DNA of 5,778 nt from an uncultured Veillonella sp. (GTDB taxonomy: Bacteria; Bacillota; Negativicutes; Veillonellales; Veillonellaceae): the NCBI RefSeq assembly GCF_915069625.1, contig NZ_CAJZFD010000134.1, positions 1 to 5,778 on the forward strand, given 5' to 3'. The stretch's first letter is position 1. Every line of letters starts with the position of its first letter. The notes below the pieces were generated by a model. The model made no database searches. It saw only the letters and a list, made by a program, of their open reading frames with translations, and was not told the DNA's origin. Below are positions 1 through 5,761 of this stretch, in pieces. The position numbers were made by a program, and so were the translations under genes.

Positions 1-280
1 CTGCATTCGCAATCACTTCATTGCCCTTTTCAACTTGTTCTTGTGAAAGCTCAATACCTACGAATGTTGCATCAGGATTAAATAATGCTTGGGAGATAAT
101 ATTGCCACCATAGGTTGCTCCCAATTCTAATACTCTTGCAGTTTTAGGGTTAGGTGCTGAAATACCCACGAGAGCCGCATAGGCTTCAAGAGTAGCTGGT
201 GTGGTATATGGGAATGGCATGGATTTATAGCCTAATTCACTATAAATGGTTTGTTGTACGTCATTTGTATTCGTAGTCAT
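1..280 (-). CDS. Class I SAM-dependent methyltransferase, N-terminal part (3' end outside window)
   Basis: Reading the minus strand from the ATG at 280-278 gives an uninterrupted frame of 93 codons that runs off the window edge. It begins MTTNTNDVQQTIYSELGYKS. At about residues 48-60 it has the glycine-rich SAM-binding motif I of Rossmann-fold methyltransferases (VLELGATYGGN), followed about 20 residues later by an acidic motif II strand (FVGIELS), where the glutamate would hold the ribose hydroxyls. The YTTPATLEAYAALVG stretch before motif I resembles proteins annotated as methyltransferases with a regulatory domain. In that group motif I is often ELGCxxGGN; here the cysteine is alanine. The start is supported by a GAGG Shine-Dalgarno sequence (AGAGGATATT) just upstream and an extended -10 promoter about 70 bases upstream. 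It lies downstream of PFOR on the same strand but is separated by a terminator and has its own promoter, so it is probably a separate unit. The substrate cannot be told from this fragment. Confidence 0.85.
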   Translation of the reverse strand, partial: MTTNTNDVQQTIYSELGYKSMPFPYTTPATLEAYAALVGISAPNPKTARVLELGATYGGNIISQALFNPDATFVGIELSQEQVEKGNEVIANA

Positions 281-303
281 AATATCCTCTATCGTTAAAA
301 ATA

Positions 304-319
304 TATTGTATAAACAATA
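304..319. promoter_or_regulatory. Inverted repeat in the methyltransferase leader (possible operator)
   Basis: TATTGT-ATAA-ACAATA is a perfect 6-bp dyad with a 4-base centre. It lies between the predicted transcription start (about 340) and the methyltransferase ATG at 280. It is AT-rich and short, so chance is possible. If real it would be a repressor site or a weak leader hairpin. Confidence 0.3.
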
Positions 320-346
320 CATGAATAATACACATATATACTATCT

Positions 347-355
347 ATTATACCA
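347..355 (-). promoter_or_regulatory. Extended -10 promoter for the methyltransferase gene
   Basis: On the minus strand the sequence reads TGGTATAAT: a perfect TATAAT hexamer (347-352) preceded by the TG of an extended -10 element (354-355). Transcription would start near 340, giving a leader of about 60 bases. No good -35 hexamer is found at 17-18 bp, which is typical of extended -10 promoters. A small dyad, GTGTA-CTA-TACAC (363-375), covers the region just upstream of the -10 and could be an operator. Confidence 0.6.
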
Positions 356-398
356 AAATCATGTGTACTATACACCTATTCATAAGGATGATAGATGC

Positions 399-429
399 AA
401 AAGAGGCATCCTCAATGAGGATGCCTCTT
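399..429 (-). terminator. Rho-independent terminator of the PFOR gene
   Basis: The arms AAGAGGCATCCTCA (401-414) and TGAGGATGCCTCTT (416-429) are exactly complementary and form a stem of about 13 bp with a 3-base loop. On the minus strand the stem is followed by a short T run (TTTT, complement of 399-402), as expected of an intrinsic terminator. It begins 24 bases past the PFOR stop codon. On the plus strand no T run follows, so it appears to act only for the minus-strand transcript. Confidence 0.85.
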
Positions 430-453
430 GTATATGCAGTTTAGAGAAATTAA

Positions 454-3400
454 TTATTTAACTTCTTCGAAACCTTTTTGTAAGCGAACATAGCTTAAGC
501 GACGATCTTTAGCGTCTTGTTCAGTTTTAGCGAACAATTCTTCTGCAACATCTGGAGCTGCTTTAGCCAAGGAAGCGTAACGAACTTCACCTTTAAGGAA
601 GTCTTGGAAGTTTTCAGTTGGTTCTTTGGAATCCAAGGAGAATGGATTTTTACCTTCTTCTTTAAGTTGAGGGTTGTATCTGTAAAGATCCCAGTAACCA
701 GCTGCAACTGCTTTACGTTGTTCTTCTTGAGCTTTACCCATACCAGCTTTGATACCATGGTTGATACATGGGCTGTAAGCGATGATCAAGGAAGGACCTG
801 GATATGCTTCAGCTTCTGCAACAGCTTTCATCAATTGGTTTTTATCTGCACCCATAGCTACTTGTGCTACGTATACATAACCATAAGACATAGCCATCAT
901 GCCAAGGTCTTTTTTCTTAGTACGTTTACCAGAAGCTGCGAATTGAGCAACTGCTGCGATATTAGTGGATTTGGAAGCTTGACCACCAGTGTTGGAGTAT
1001 ACTTCAGTATCGAATACGAAGATGTTGATGTCTTCGCCAGAAGCTAATACATGGTCAACACCGCCGAAGCCGATATCGTATGCCCAGCCGTCACCACCGA
1101 AGATCCAGTGGGAACGTTTGATCAAGAATTGTTTTTTCTCAAGAATTTCTTTCAATTCTGGAGTTGTAGCACCTTCAGCTTCGATAGCTGCTACTAAACG
1201 TTCGGAACGTTGACGAGTTGCTGCACCAAGGTTAGCAAATTCAATCCATTGTTCCAAAGCTTCTTTCAATTCGCCTGTAGCAGTTTCTACAGCTTTAGCA
1301 GCTAATTCTACTAATTGTTGACGAATTTTCTTAACGCCGATGTACATACCATAACCATACTCAGCATTATCTTCGAACAAGGAGTTTGCCCAAGAAGGAC
1401 CTTGACCTTGTTGGTTAGTTGTGTATGGAGATGCAGGCATGGAAGCACCCCAGATGGAGGAACAACCAGTTGCATTGGCAATCATCATGCGGTCGCCGAA
1501 CAATTGAGTTAACAATTTAGCGTAAGGAGTTTCACCACAACCTGCGCAAGCACCGGAGAACTCGAACAATGGTTGTTCGAATTGGGAACCTTTAACAGTT
1601 TCCTTCTTCATAGGGTTTTCTTTTACAGGAAGGTTAACACCGTAGTTCCATGCTTCAGCTTGTTCGATTTCGGAATCGATGGAAGTCATTACGATAGCTT
1701 TGCCTTTAGGAGCTGGACAGATATCAACACAGTTACCGCAACCCAAGCAATCTAATGGGGATACTGCGATACGGAATTGAAGGTCTTTAGCGCCCAATGC
1801 AGGGATTGTATCGAAATGTTCTGGAGCTGCAGCCACTTCTGCTTCAGTTGCCAAGATTGGACGAATTGTAGCATGTGGACATACGAAGGAACATTGGTTA
1901 CATTGGATACAGTTTTCTGGTAACCATTTTGGAACGAACAATGCAGGACCGCGTTTTTCGAATTTAGCAGTACCAGCAGGTAATGTACCATCTTCGTAAC
2001 CAGCGAATGTGGATACAGGAAGATCATAACCAGCTTGTGCATTGATTGGTTGTGCAATGTTTTGAACGAAGGATGGGCAAGATTCGCAACCAGGTTTAAC
2101 TGCGTGGCCGCCTTCATCAACAGCGTTTTTCCAGTCAGCAGGAACATCTACTTTTACCAAAGCGTTAACACCTTGATCGATAGCAGCGTTGTTCATGTCA
2201 ACGATATTTTGACCTTTTTTACCGTAAGAAGTTACTACGGATTCTTTAAGGTATTTAACAGCGTCATCTACAGGGATGATTTCAGTCAATTTGAAGAATG
2301 CAGCTTGAGTTACCATGTTGATACGACCGCCCAAACCGATTTCGGAAGCGATTTTCGCAGCATTGATGATGTAGAAGTTCAATTCTTTTTCTGCGATTTG
2401 ACGACGTAATTTAGCAGGTAAATGTTCGTTCAATTCTTCAGGAGACCAAGTACAGTTCAACAAGAATGTACCGCCTTTTTTGATACCGCGGATCAAGTCG
2501 TATTCATGTACGTAAGATTGACGGTGACATGCTACGAATTGAGGTTCAGTTACCAAGTATGGCAAGTTGATTGGGTTTTTACCAAAACGAAGGTGAGACA
2601 TTGTTACGCCACCAGATTTTTTGGAGTCGTAATCGAAGTATGCTTGAGCATACATGTCAGTGTGGTCACCGATGATTTTGATAGCGGATTTATTCGCACC
2701 TACAGTACCGTCAGAACCGAAGCCCCAGAATTTACATTCAGTCAAACCAGGAGTTTCAACTTCTACGCCTTCAGCACGATCCAAGGACAAGAATGTAACA
2801 TCATCATTGATACCCAATGTGAAGAATTTCTTGCCGTTTTCAGCAGCCAAGTTATCGAATACAGCTACGATGTCTGCAGGGATAACGTCTTTGGAGCTCA
2901 AACCATAACGGCCAGCGATAACTTTTACGTTACGGCCACCGTCGATTACAGCAGCTTGTACGTCCAAGAACAATGGTTCAGCCAAAGCGCCTGGTTCTTT
3001 AGTACGGTCAAGAACCGCAATGCGTTCTACTGTTTGAGGAAGAGCTTTCAACAAACGATCTGTTGCGAATGGACGGAACAAGTGAACGTTGATGAAACCA
3101 ACTTTACGGCCCAATTTGTTTAAGTAGTCAACAGTGGATTGAACTACTTGAGCGGAGGAACCCATAGTTACGATTACGTCAGTTGCATCAGGAGCACCAT
3201 GGTAGTTGAACAATTGGTAGTTAGTACCAGCCAATTTGTTAACTTCGTTCATGTAATGTTCTACAACGTCAGGAACGTTCAAGTAGAATTTGTTGGATGC
3301 TTCGCGATGTTGGAAGTAAACGTCAGGGTTTTCTGCAGTACCACGAGTTACAGGAGCATCTGGGTTCAAAGCATTTTTACGGAAAGCTTTAACAGCGTCC

Positions 3401-3990
3401 ATGTCTACTAATGGTTTCAAATCTTCATAGTCCCAGATTTCAATTTTTTGAATTTCATGGGATGTACGGAAACCGTCGAAGAAGTTGATGAATGGTACAC
3501 GAGTTTTAATAGCTGTCAAGTGAGCTACAGCGGACAAGTCCATTACTTCTTGTACGGAGGATTCAGCAAGCATAGCGCAGCCAGCTGCACGAGCAGCCAT
3601 TACGTCTTGATGGTCACCGAAGATAGCCAAAGCGTGTGCAGCCAATGCACGAGCAGCTACTTGGAATACACCTGGAAGTAATTCGCCTGCTACTTTGTAT
3701 AAGTTAGGAAGCATCAATAACAAACCTTGGGAAGATGTGAAAGTTGTTGTTAATGCACCAGCTTGTAAAGAACCGTGAGTTGCGGCAGCAGCACCTGCTT
3801 CAGATTGCATTTCTACAACTTGAACAGTGTTGCCGAAGATGTTTTTACGACCAGACGCAGCCCATTCGTCAATGTGTTCTGGCATTGGGGAAGATGGAGT
3901 GATTGGGTAAATCGCAGCAACTTCTGTAAAACCATAAGAAACGTGAGCAGCCGCTTGGTTGCCGTCCATAGTTTTAAATTTACGACTCAT
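454..3990 (-). CDS. nifJ: Pyruvate:ferredoxin (flavodoxin) oxidoreductase, single-chain homodimeric type
   Basis: This cytoplasmic enzyme oxidises pyruvate with CoA to acetyl-CoA and CO2 and reduces ferredoxin or flavodoxin. At 1178 residues it is a full-length fused PFOR. Domains in order: N-terminal TPP-pyrimidine domain (about 1-255) with YPITPSS containing T31, plus E64 and R114, which match the catalytic positions numbered the same in the Desulfovibrio africanus enzyme; a transketolase-C-like domain (about 260-410); the gamma-like CoA-binding domain with GFGSDGTVGANKSA (423-436); a linker; a two-cluster ferredoxin domain with C694/C697/C700/C704 and C748/C751/C754/C758; and the TPP/Mg domain with C815, C818, C843 and C1075 for the proximal cluster and D967, T995 and N1000 around Mg-TPP. 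The C-terminus stops about 50 residues before that of D. africanus PFOR, whose tail shields the proximal cluster from oxygen. An extra CxxC (C635/C638) lies in the linker. The start is supported by AAGGAGG 10 bases upstream (4001-4007). The gene is monocistronic, with its own promoter and terminator, and lies divergent to a LysR regulator. Function is near certain; por, pfor and nifJ are all used as names, and no nitrogen-fixation role is implied. Confidence 0.98.
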   Translation of the reverse strand: MSRKFKTMDGNQAAAHVSYGFTEVAAIYPITPSSPMPEHIDEWAASGRKNIFGNTVQVVEMQSEAGAAAATHGSLQAGALTTTFTSSQGLLLMLPNLYKVAGELLPGVFQVAARALAAHALAIFGDHQDVMAARAAGCAMLAESSVQEVMDLSAVAHLTAIKTRVPFINFFDGFRTSHEIQKIEIWDYEDLKPLVDMDAVKAFRKNALNPDAPVTRGTAENPDVYFQHREASNKFYLNVPDVVEHYMNEVNKLAGTNYQLFNYHGAPDATDVIVTMGSSAQVVQSTVDYLNKLGRKVGFINVHLFRPFATDRLLKALPQTVERIAVLDRTKEPGALAEPLFLDVQAAVIDGGRNVKVIAGRYGLSSKDVIPADIVAVFDNLAAENGKKFFTLGINDDVTFLSLDRAEGVEVETPGLTECKFWGFGSDGTVGANKSAIKIIGDHTDMYAQAYFDYDSKKSGGVTMSHLRFGKNPINLPYLVTEPQFVACHRQSYVHEYDLIRGIKKGGTFLLNCTWSPEELNEHLPAKLRRQIAEKELNFYIINAAKIASEIGLGGRINMVTQAAFFKLTEIIPVDDAVKYLKESVVTSYGKKGQNIVDMNNAAIDQGVNALVKVDVPADWKNAVDEGGHAVKPGCESCPSFVQNIAQPINAQAGYDLPVSTFAGYEDGTLPAGTAKFEKRGPALFVPKWLPENCIQCNQCSFVCPHATIRPILATEAEVAAAPEHFDTIPALGAKDLQFRIAVSPLDCLGCGNCVDICPAPKGKAIVMTSIDSEIEQAEAWNYGVNLPVKENPMKKETVKGSQFEQPLFEFSGACAGCGETPYAKLLTQLFGDRMMIANATGCSSIWGASMPASPYTTNQQGQGPSWANSLFEDNAEYGYGMYIGVKKIRQQLVELAAKAVETATGELKEALEQWIEFANLGAATRQRSERLVAAIEAEGATTPELKEILEKKQFLIKRSHWIFGGDGWAYDIGFGGVDHVLASGEDINIFVFDTEVYSNTGGQASKSTNIAAVAQFAASGKRTKKKDLGMMAMSYGYVYVAQVAMGADKNQLMKAVAEAEAYPGPSLIIAYSPCINHGIKAGMGKAQEEQRKAVAAGYWDLYRYNPQLKEEGKNPFSLDSKEPTENFQDFLKGEVRYASLAKAAPDVAEELFAKTEQDAKDRRLSYVRLQKGFEEVK

Positions 3991-4005
3991 GTGATTATTG
4001 CCTCC

Positions 4006-4039
4006 TTAAGCATTTAGCAAAAATAGAACACTTGCTTAA
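4006..4039 (-). promoter_or_regulatory. 5'-terminal stem-loop in the PFOR leader touching the ribosome binding site
   Basis: TTAAGCA (4006-4012) and TGCTTAA (4033-4039) are perfectly complementary 7-bp arms with a 20-base spacer. In the PFOR mRNA the hairpin would start at or within a base or two of the predicted 5' end and finish inside the AAGGAGG ribosome binding site. A competing pairing exists in the same leader: AGCAA next to the first arm with TTGCT about 11 bases on. A 5'-terminal stem can protect a transcript from decay, and overlap with the Shine-Dalgarno could tune translation. Both roles are inferred. Confidence 0.4.
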
Positions 4040-4045
4040 TCTATC

Positions 4046-4074
4046 ATTATGTTTAGGAATAACAACCATTACAA
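4046..4074 (-). promoter_or_regulatory. Probable sigma-70-type promoter of the PFOR gene
   Basis: On the minus strand TTGTAA (4074-4069) and CATAAT (4051-4046) are separated by exactly 17 bp. They match the -35 and -10 consensus at 4 of 6 and 5 of 6 positions. Transcription would begin near 4039, leaving a 49-base leader with a strong ribosome binding site. The flanking DNA is very AT-rich, so other starts are possible. Confidence 0.5.
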
Positions 4075-4184
4075 ACTTGCGCACATGAAAAAATAATGCA
4101 ATAATATATATGTTATATATAATATGGCATTATGTGTGAACATACTTTTGTATTGGGCACAACCATAATTCCTAATATCATAAC

Positions 4185-4213
4185 TTGATATAGCCCTATA
4201 GACTCATTATAAC
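4185..4213 (+). promoter_or_regulatory. Probable sigma-70-type promoter of the lysR operon
   Basis: TTGATA (4185-4190) and TATAAC (4208-4213) are 17 bp apart and each match consensus at 5 of 6 positions, the best promoter-like pair on the plus strand of this region. Transcription would start near 4220, giving lysR a leader of about 165 bases. A perfect TATAAT on the opposite strand (4211-4206) overlaps this -10, with a poor -35 (TTGCGT) at 18 bp, so a weak divergent start toward PFOR is possible. Both would be covered by the 12-bp inverted repeat. Confidence 0.5.
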
Positions 4214-4230
4214 GTGGCGGGCTATATCAA
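4185..4230. repeat. Perfect 12-bp inverted repeat bracketing a promoter
   Basis: TTGATATAGCCC (4185-4196) is repeated exactly in inverted orientation as GGGCTATATCAA (4219-4230) with 22 bases between. Arm centres are 34 bp apart, a little over three helical turns. It is not a standard terminator because neither strand has a T run after it. The left arm contains the -35 hexamer of a plus-strand promoter, the spacer contains its -10, and the right arm falls at the predicted transcription start. The left arm also forms a smaller dyad with its neighbour, TATAG-CC-CTATA (4189-4200). The likeliest role is a paired operator; an RNA hairpin in a longer transcript is the alternative. Confidence 0.75.
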
Positions 4231-4278
4231 CGCAATACATACAGTGCTTGGCGCCTTGCCAATATCGCTATTCATGCT

Positions 4279-4291
4279 TTACTTAAAGTAA
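4279..4291. promoter_or_regulatory. T-N11-A dyad, possible LysR-type regulator site
   Basis: TTACTTAAAGTAA has 6-bp perfect arms around one central base and fits the T-N11-A dyad layout common to LysR-type regulator boxes. It lies 95 bases before the lysR start and downstream of the predicted lysR promoter, where binding would tend to repress. Short AT-rich dyads arise by chance, so this is tentative. Confidence 0.3.
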
Positions 4292-4385
4292 TAGCTAATT
4301 GCATTTTAGTAATAATTATTCTCATTTATCAAAATCAATTTTTAAATTAGGTTTGTAATATCTTTTATATATTAGGGGGTTAGTT

Positions 4386-5309
4386 ATGGATTTTCACCAT
4401 TTAAAATACTTCGTAGAAGTGGCTGATCAAAAGAGTTTTAGTAAAGCAGCAAGAAACTTACACATCTCACAATCCGCGATTAGCCGTACAATCAAAGCCT
4501 TAGAAGACGAACTTGGTGTTGTTCTCTTCATGCGTAATGCTAAATCTGTAGAACTTACTGATGGGGGTACCATCTTCTTAACCCACGCAAAACGCGTAGT
4601 ATTCATGTTTGAACATCTAAAAACTGATTTTGAAAACGAGTTTCGTTTGGAGCAAGGTTCCATTAGAATTGGTATTCCACCAATTACCGATGCACCTATC
4701 TTCGCTCAGCTTTTAGGGGAGTTCAAAAAAGTATATCCACAAATTGAATTAGAACTTTATGAACAAGGTTCTAAAAAAGTTGAGATTAGTGTTCAAGAAG
4801 GCTTGATTGATATTGGTATCATTTGTACGAAACCAAATCCAAAAGAATTTGAGTCCTTCTACCTCACTAGTGATCCGCTTTCCGTTATCGTTCCAATATC
4901 TAGCCCTCTTGCGAAAGAAAAAGAGATTCGTTTAGAAATGCTAGCTGACGAGTCTTTCGTATTACACAAAGATGACTTTAATTTGCATGACGAAATCATC
5001 AAAGCTTGTAAACATACAGGTTTTCAACCTCATATCGTATTTGAAACAAGCCAACGTGATCTTATGTTGCAAACAGTTAGTGCAGACCTTGCCATCGCAT
5101 TGTTACCATCTCGTCTCTGCCCTGAGGCAGGTGAAAATACAGAGGTTGGTTCCAAGGTCGTTGTACGTCCACTTGTACCAGAAATTATTCATACACTTTA
5201 TGTTATTTGGAAAAAAGGTCATTACCTCTCCCACGCTTCTCGCTTGTGGTTAGACTTTGTAAATTCCAAATTACCATTACCTGGATTACAACTCGAGGAT
5301 CGTCAATAA
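4386..5309 (+). CDS. LysR-type transcriptional regulator, probable regulator of PFOR
   Basis: The 307-residue length is typical of LysR-type regulators. The N-terminal winged helix-turn-helix is clear: residues 1-60 include SFSKAARNLHISQSAISRTI (17-36), the family's recognition-helix region, then LEDELGVVLFMRNAKSVELT. A linker helix (about 60-90) leads to the periplasmic-binding-protein-like effector domain, which begins GSIRIGIPPI (91-100) and continues to about residue 293. The IGIPP opening and the following EQGSKKVE segment recall the CidR/YwbI group of Firmicutes, whose S. aureus member CidR responds to carbon overflow and acetate; this is a resemblance from memory, not a search. The start is supported by AGGGGG (4374-4379) six bases upstream. 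The gene is divergent from PFOR across a dyad-rich region and is translationally coupled to the next gene. Control of PFOR and of itself, with a pyruvate- or acetate-related ligand, is inferred from position. Confidence 0.93.
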   Translation: MDFHHLKYFVEVADQKSFSKAARNLHISQSAISRTIKALEDELGVVLFMRNAKSVELTDGGTIFLTHAKRVVFMFEHLKTDFENEFRLEQGSIRIGIPPITDAPIFAQLLGEFKKVYPQIELELYEQGSKKVEISVQEGLIDIGIICTKPNPKEFESFYLTSDPLSVIVPISSPLAKEKEIRLEMLADESFVLHKDDFNLHDEIIKACKHTGFQPHIVFETSQRDLMLQTVSADLAIALLPSRLCPEAGENTEVGSKVVVRPLVPEIIHTLYVIWKKGHYLSHASRLWLDFVNSKLPLPGLQLEDRQ

Positions 5310-5728
5310 TGAATAAACCATCTGGGCTCGCATCTAAATTGCGGGCCCTTTTGAAAGCTAAAGAAACACCCATGTGGGGCGTTATTATCGTGCTGGTCAT
5401 CGTTATAATCTTCCAGCAAATACAAATTTCAGAACTACAATGGCGTGTCGATGAAGACCACGATGGTTCTTCCGTTGATAGCGTAGCTGGTCGCCTTTAC
5501 ATTCTAGAAGGGATGGCTAATAAACATAGCGACCAACTGGATGGTATCTTTAAAGACATTCGCCAATTACAAAACGACGGTGCCAAGTACGACTGGGAAC
5601 TGAAACAACTACAATGGTTACACCCAGAACTCAAAGTGCAACCACCAGAAGCTAACCCTTCCCCATTCAAATCGACGGATTTAAACCTCGATATGAATCC
5701 TGGGAAAGTGCCGGATGTAACAAAATAA
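5309..5728 (+). CDS. Small single-pass membrane protein with coiled coil, function unknown
   Basis: This 139-residue protein is not recognised. It starts with a short basic segment (SKLRALLKAK, 9-18), then a hydrophobic membrane span (about 22-37, MWGVIIVLVIVIIF). Hydrophobic residues follow at an unbroken 3-4 spacing (56, 59, 63, 66, 70, 73, 77, 80, 84, 87: V V L L A H L I I L), a good heptad pattern for a coiled coil. The tail from about 110 is proline-rich and probably unstructured. By the positive-inside rule the coiled coil and tail lie outside the cytoplasmic membrane. The ATG at 5309 shares its A with the lysR stop (TAATG) and has GAGG (5295-5298) ten bases upstream; the same frame is open back to 5207 inside lysR, but that ATG gives a start with no hydrophobic logic and lies within the regulator. 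The overlap implies translational coupling with lysR. It might be an envelope spacer or scaffold, or a partner of a membrane complex; neither is shown by the sequence. Confidence 0.85.
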   Translation: MNKPSGLASKLRALLKAKETPMWGVIIVLVIVIIFQQIQISELQWRVDEDHDGSSVDSVAGRLYILEGMANKHSDQLDGIFKDIRQLQNDGAKYDWELKQLQWLHPELKVQPPEANPSPFKSTDLNLDMNPGKVPDVTK

Positions 5729-5733
5729 ATCAG

Positions 5734-5760
5734 AACCACCCGTAAAACGGGTGGTTTGCT
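5734..5760 (+). terminator. Probable terminator of the lysR operon
   Basis: AACCACCCGT (5734-5743) pairs perfectly with ACGGGTGGTT (5747-5756) around an AAA loop, six bases after the stop codon of the small membrane protein gene. The GC-rich 10-bp stem is strong, but the T tract is short (GGTTTGCT), so termination may be partial or helped by the second hairpin just downstream. Confidence 0.7.
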
Positions 5761-5761
5761 C

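Larger units (their letters stand above)
3991..4385. promoter_or_regulatory. Divergent control region between PFOR and lysR
   Basis: These 395 bases contain no supportable gene. From the PFOR side they hold the PFOR ribosome binding site and leader stem-loop, the PFOR promoter, an AT-rich dyad ATATATA-TGT-TATATAT (4104-4120), a dyad TATGT-GTGA-ACATA (4131-4144), the 12-bp inverted repeat with an embedded lysR-side promoter (4185-4230), a 13-base dyad TTACTTAAAGTAA (4279-4291) and the lysR ribosome binding site (4373-4379). The number of dyads, and a length well beyond what two minimal promoters need, suggest binding by one or more regulators. The adjacent LysR protein is the obvious candidate. 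No riboswitch family is recognised. Confidence 0.6.

Noticed and set aside
246..461. 71-codon plus-strand frame between the methyltransferase and PFOR
   Set aside because: It runs across the methyltransferase promoter, start codon and the PFOR terminator, has no ribosome binding site, and its translation looks like AT-rich noise.
2422..3123. Open frame of 233 codons on the plus strand, antisense to PFOR, with several other antisense frames along the gene
   Set aside because: These mirror the strong codon bias of PFOR, show no ribosome binding sites, and have cysteine-, phenylalanine- and serine-rich compositions typical of shadow frames.
454..3990. A nitrogen-fixation role suggested by the nifJ name
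   Set aside because: nifJ is a generic label for fused PFOR. No other nif gene is visible and the context is fermentative pyruvate metabolism.
4124..4190. Tiny plus-strand frames in the divergent region (ATG at 4124, 14 codons; ATG at 4132, 18 codons) considered as leader peptides
   Set aside because: Neither has a Shine-Dalgarno sequence, and both lie upstream of the best lysR-side promoter, so they would probably not be on its transcript.
4185..4230. Reading the 12-bp inverted repeat as a rho-independent terminator
   Set aside because: Neither strand has a T run after the stem, the loop is 22 bases, and no gene ends nearby.
5207..5308. Upstream extension of the small membrane protein to an ATG at 5207
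   Set aside because: It would overlap lysR by about 100 bases, lacks a clear ribosome binding site and adds a sequence unlike a signal or membrane segment. The ATG at 5309 has GAGG at good spacing and the classic TAATG overlap.
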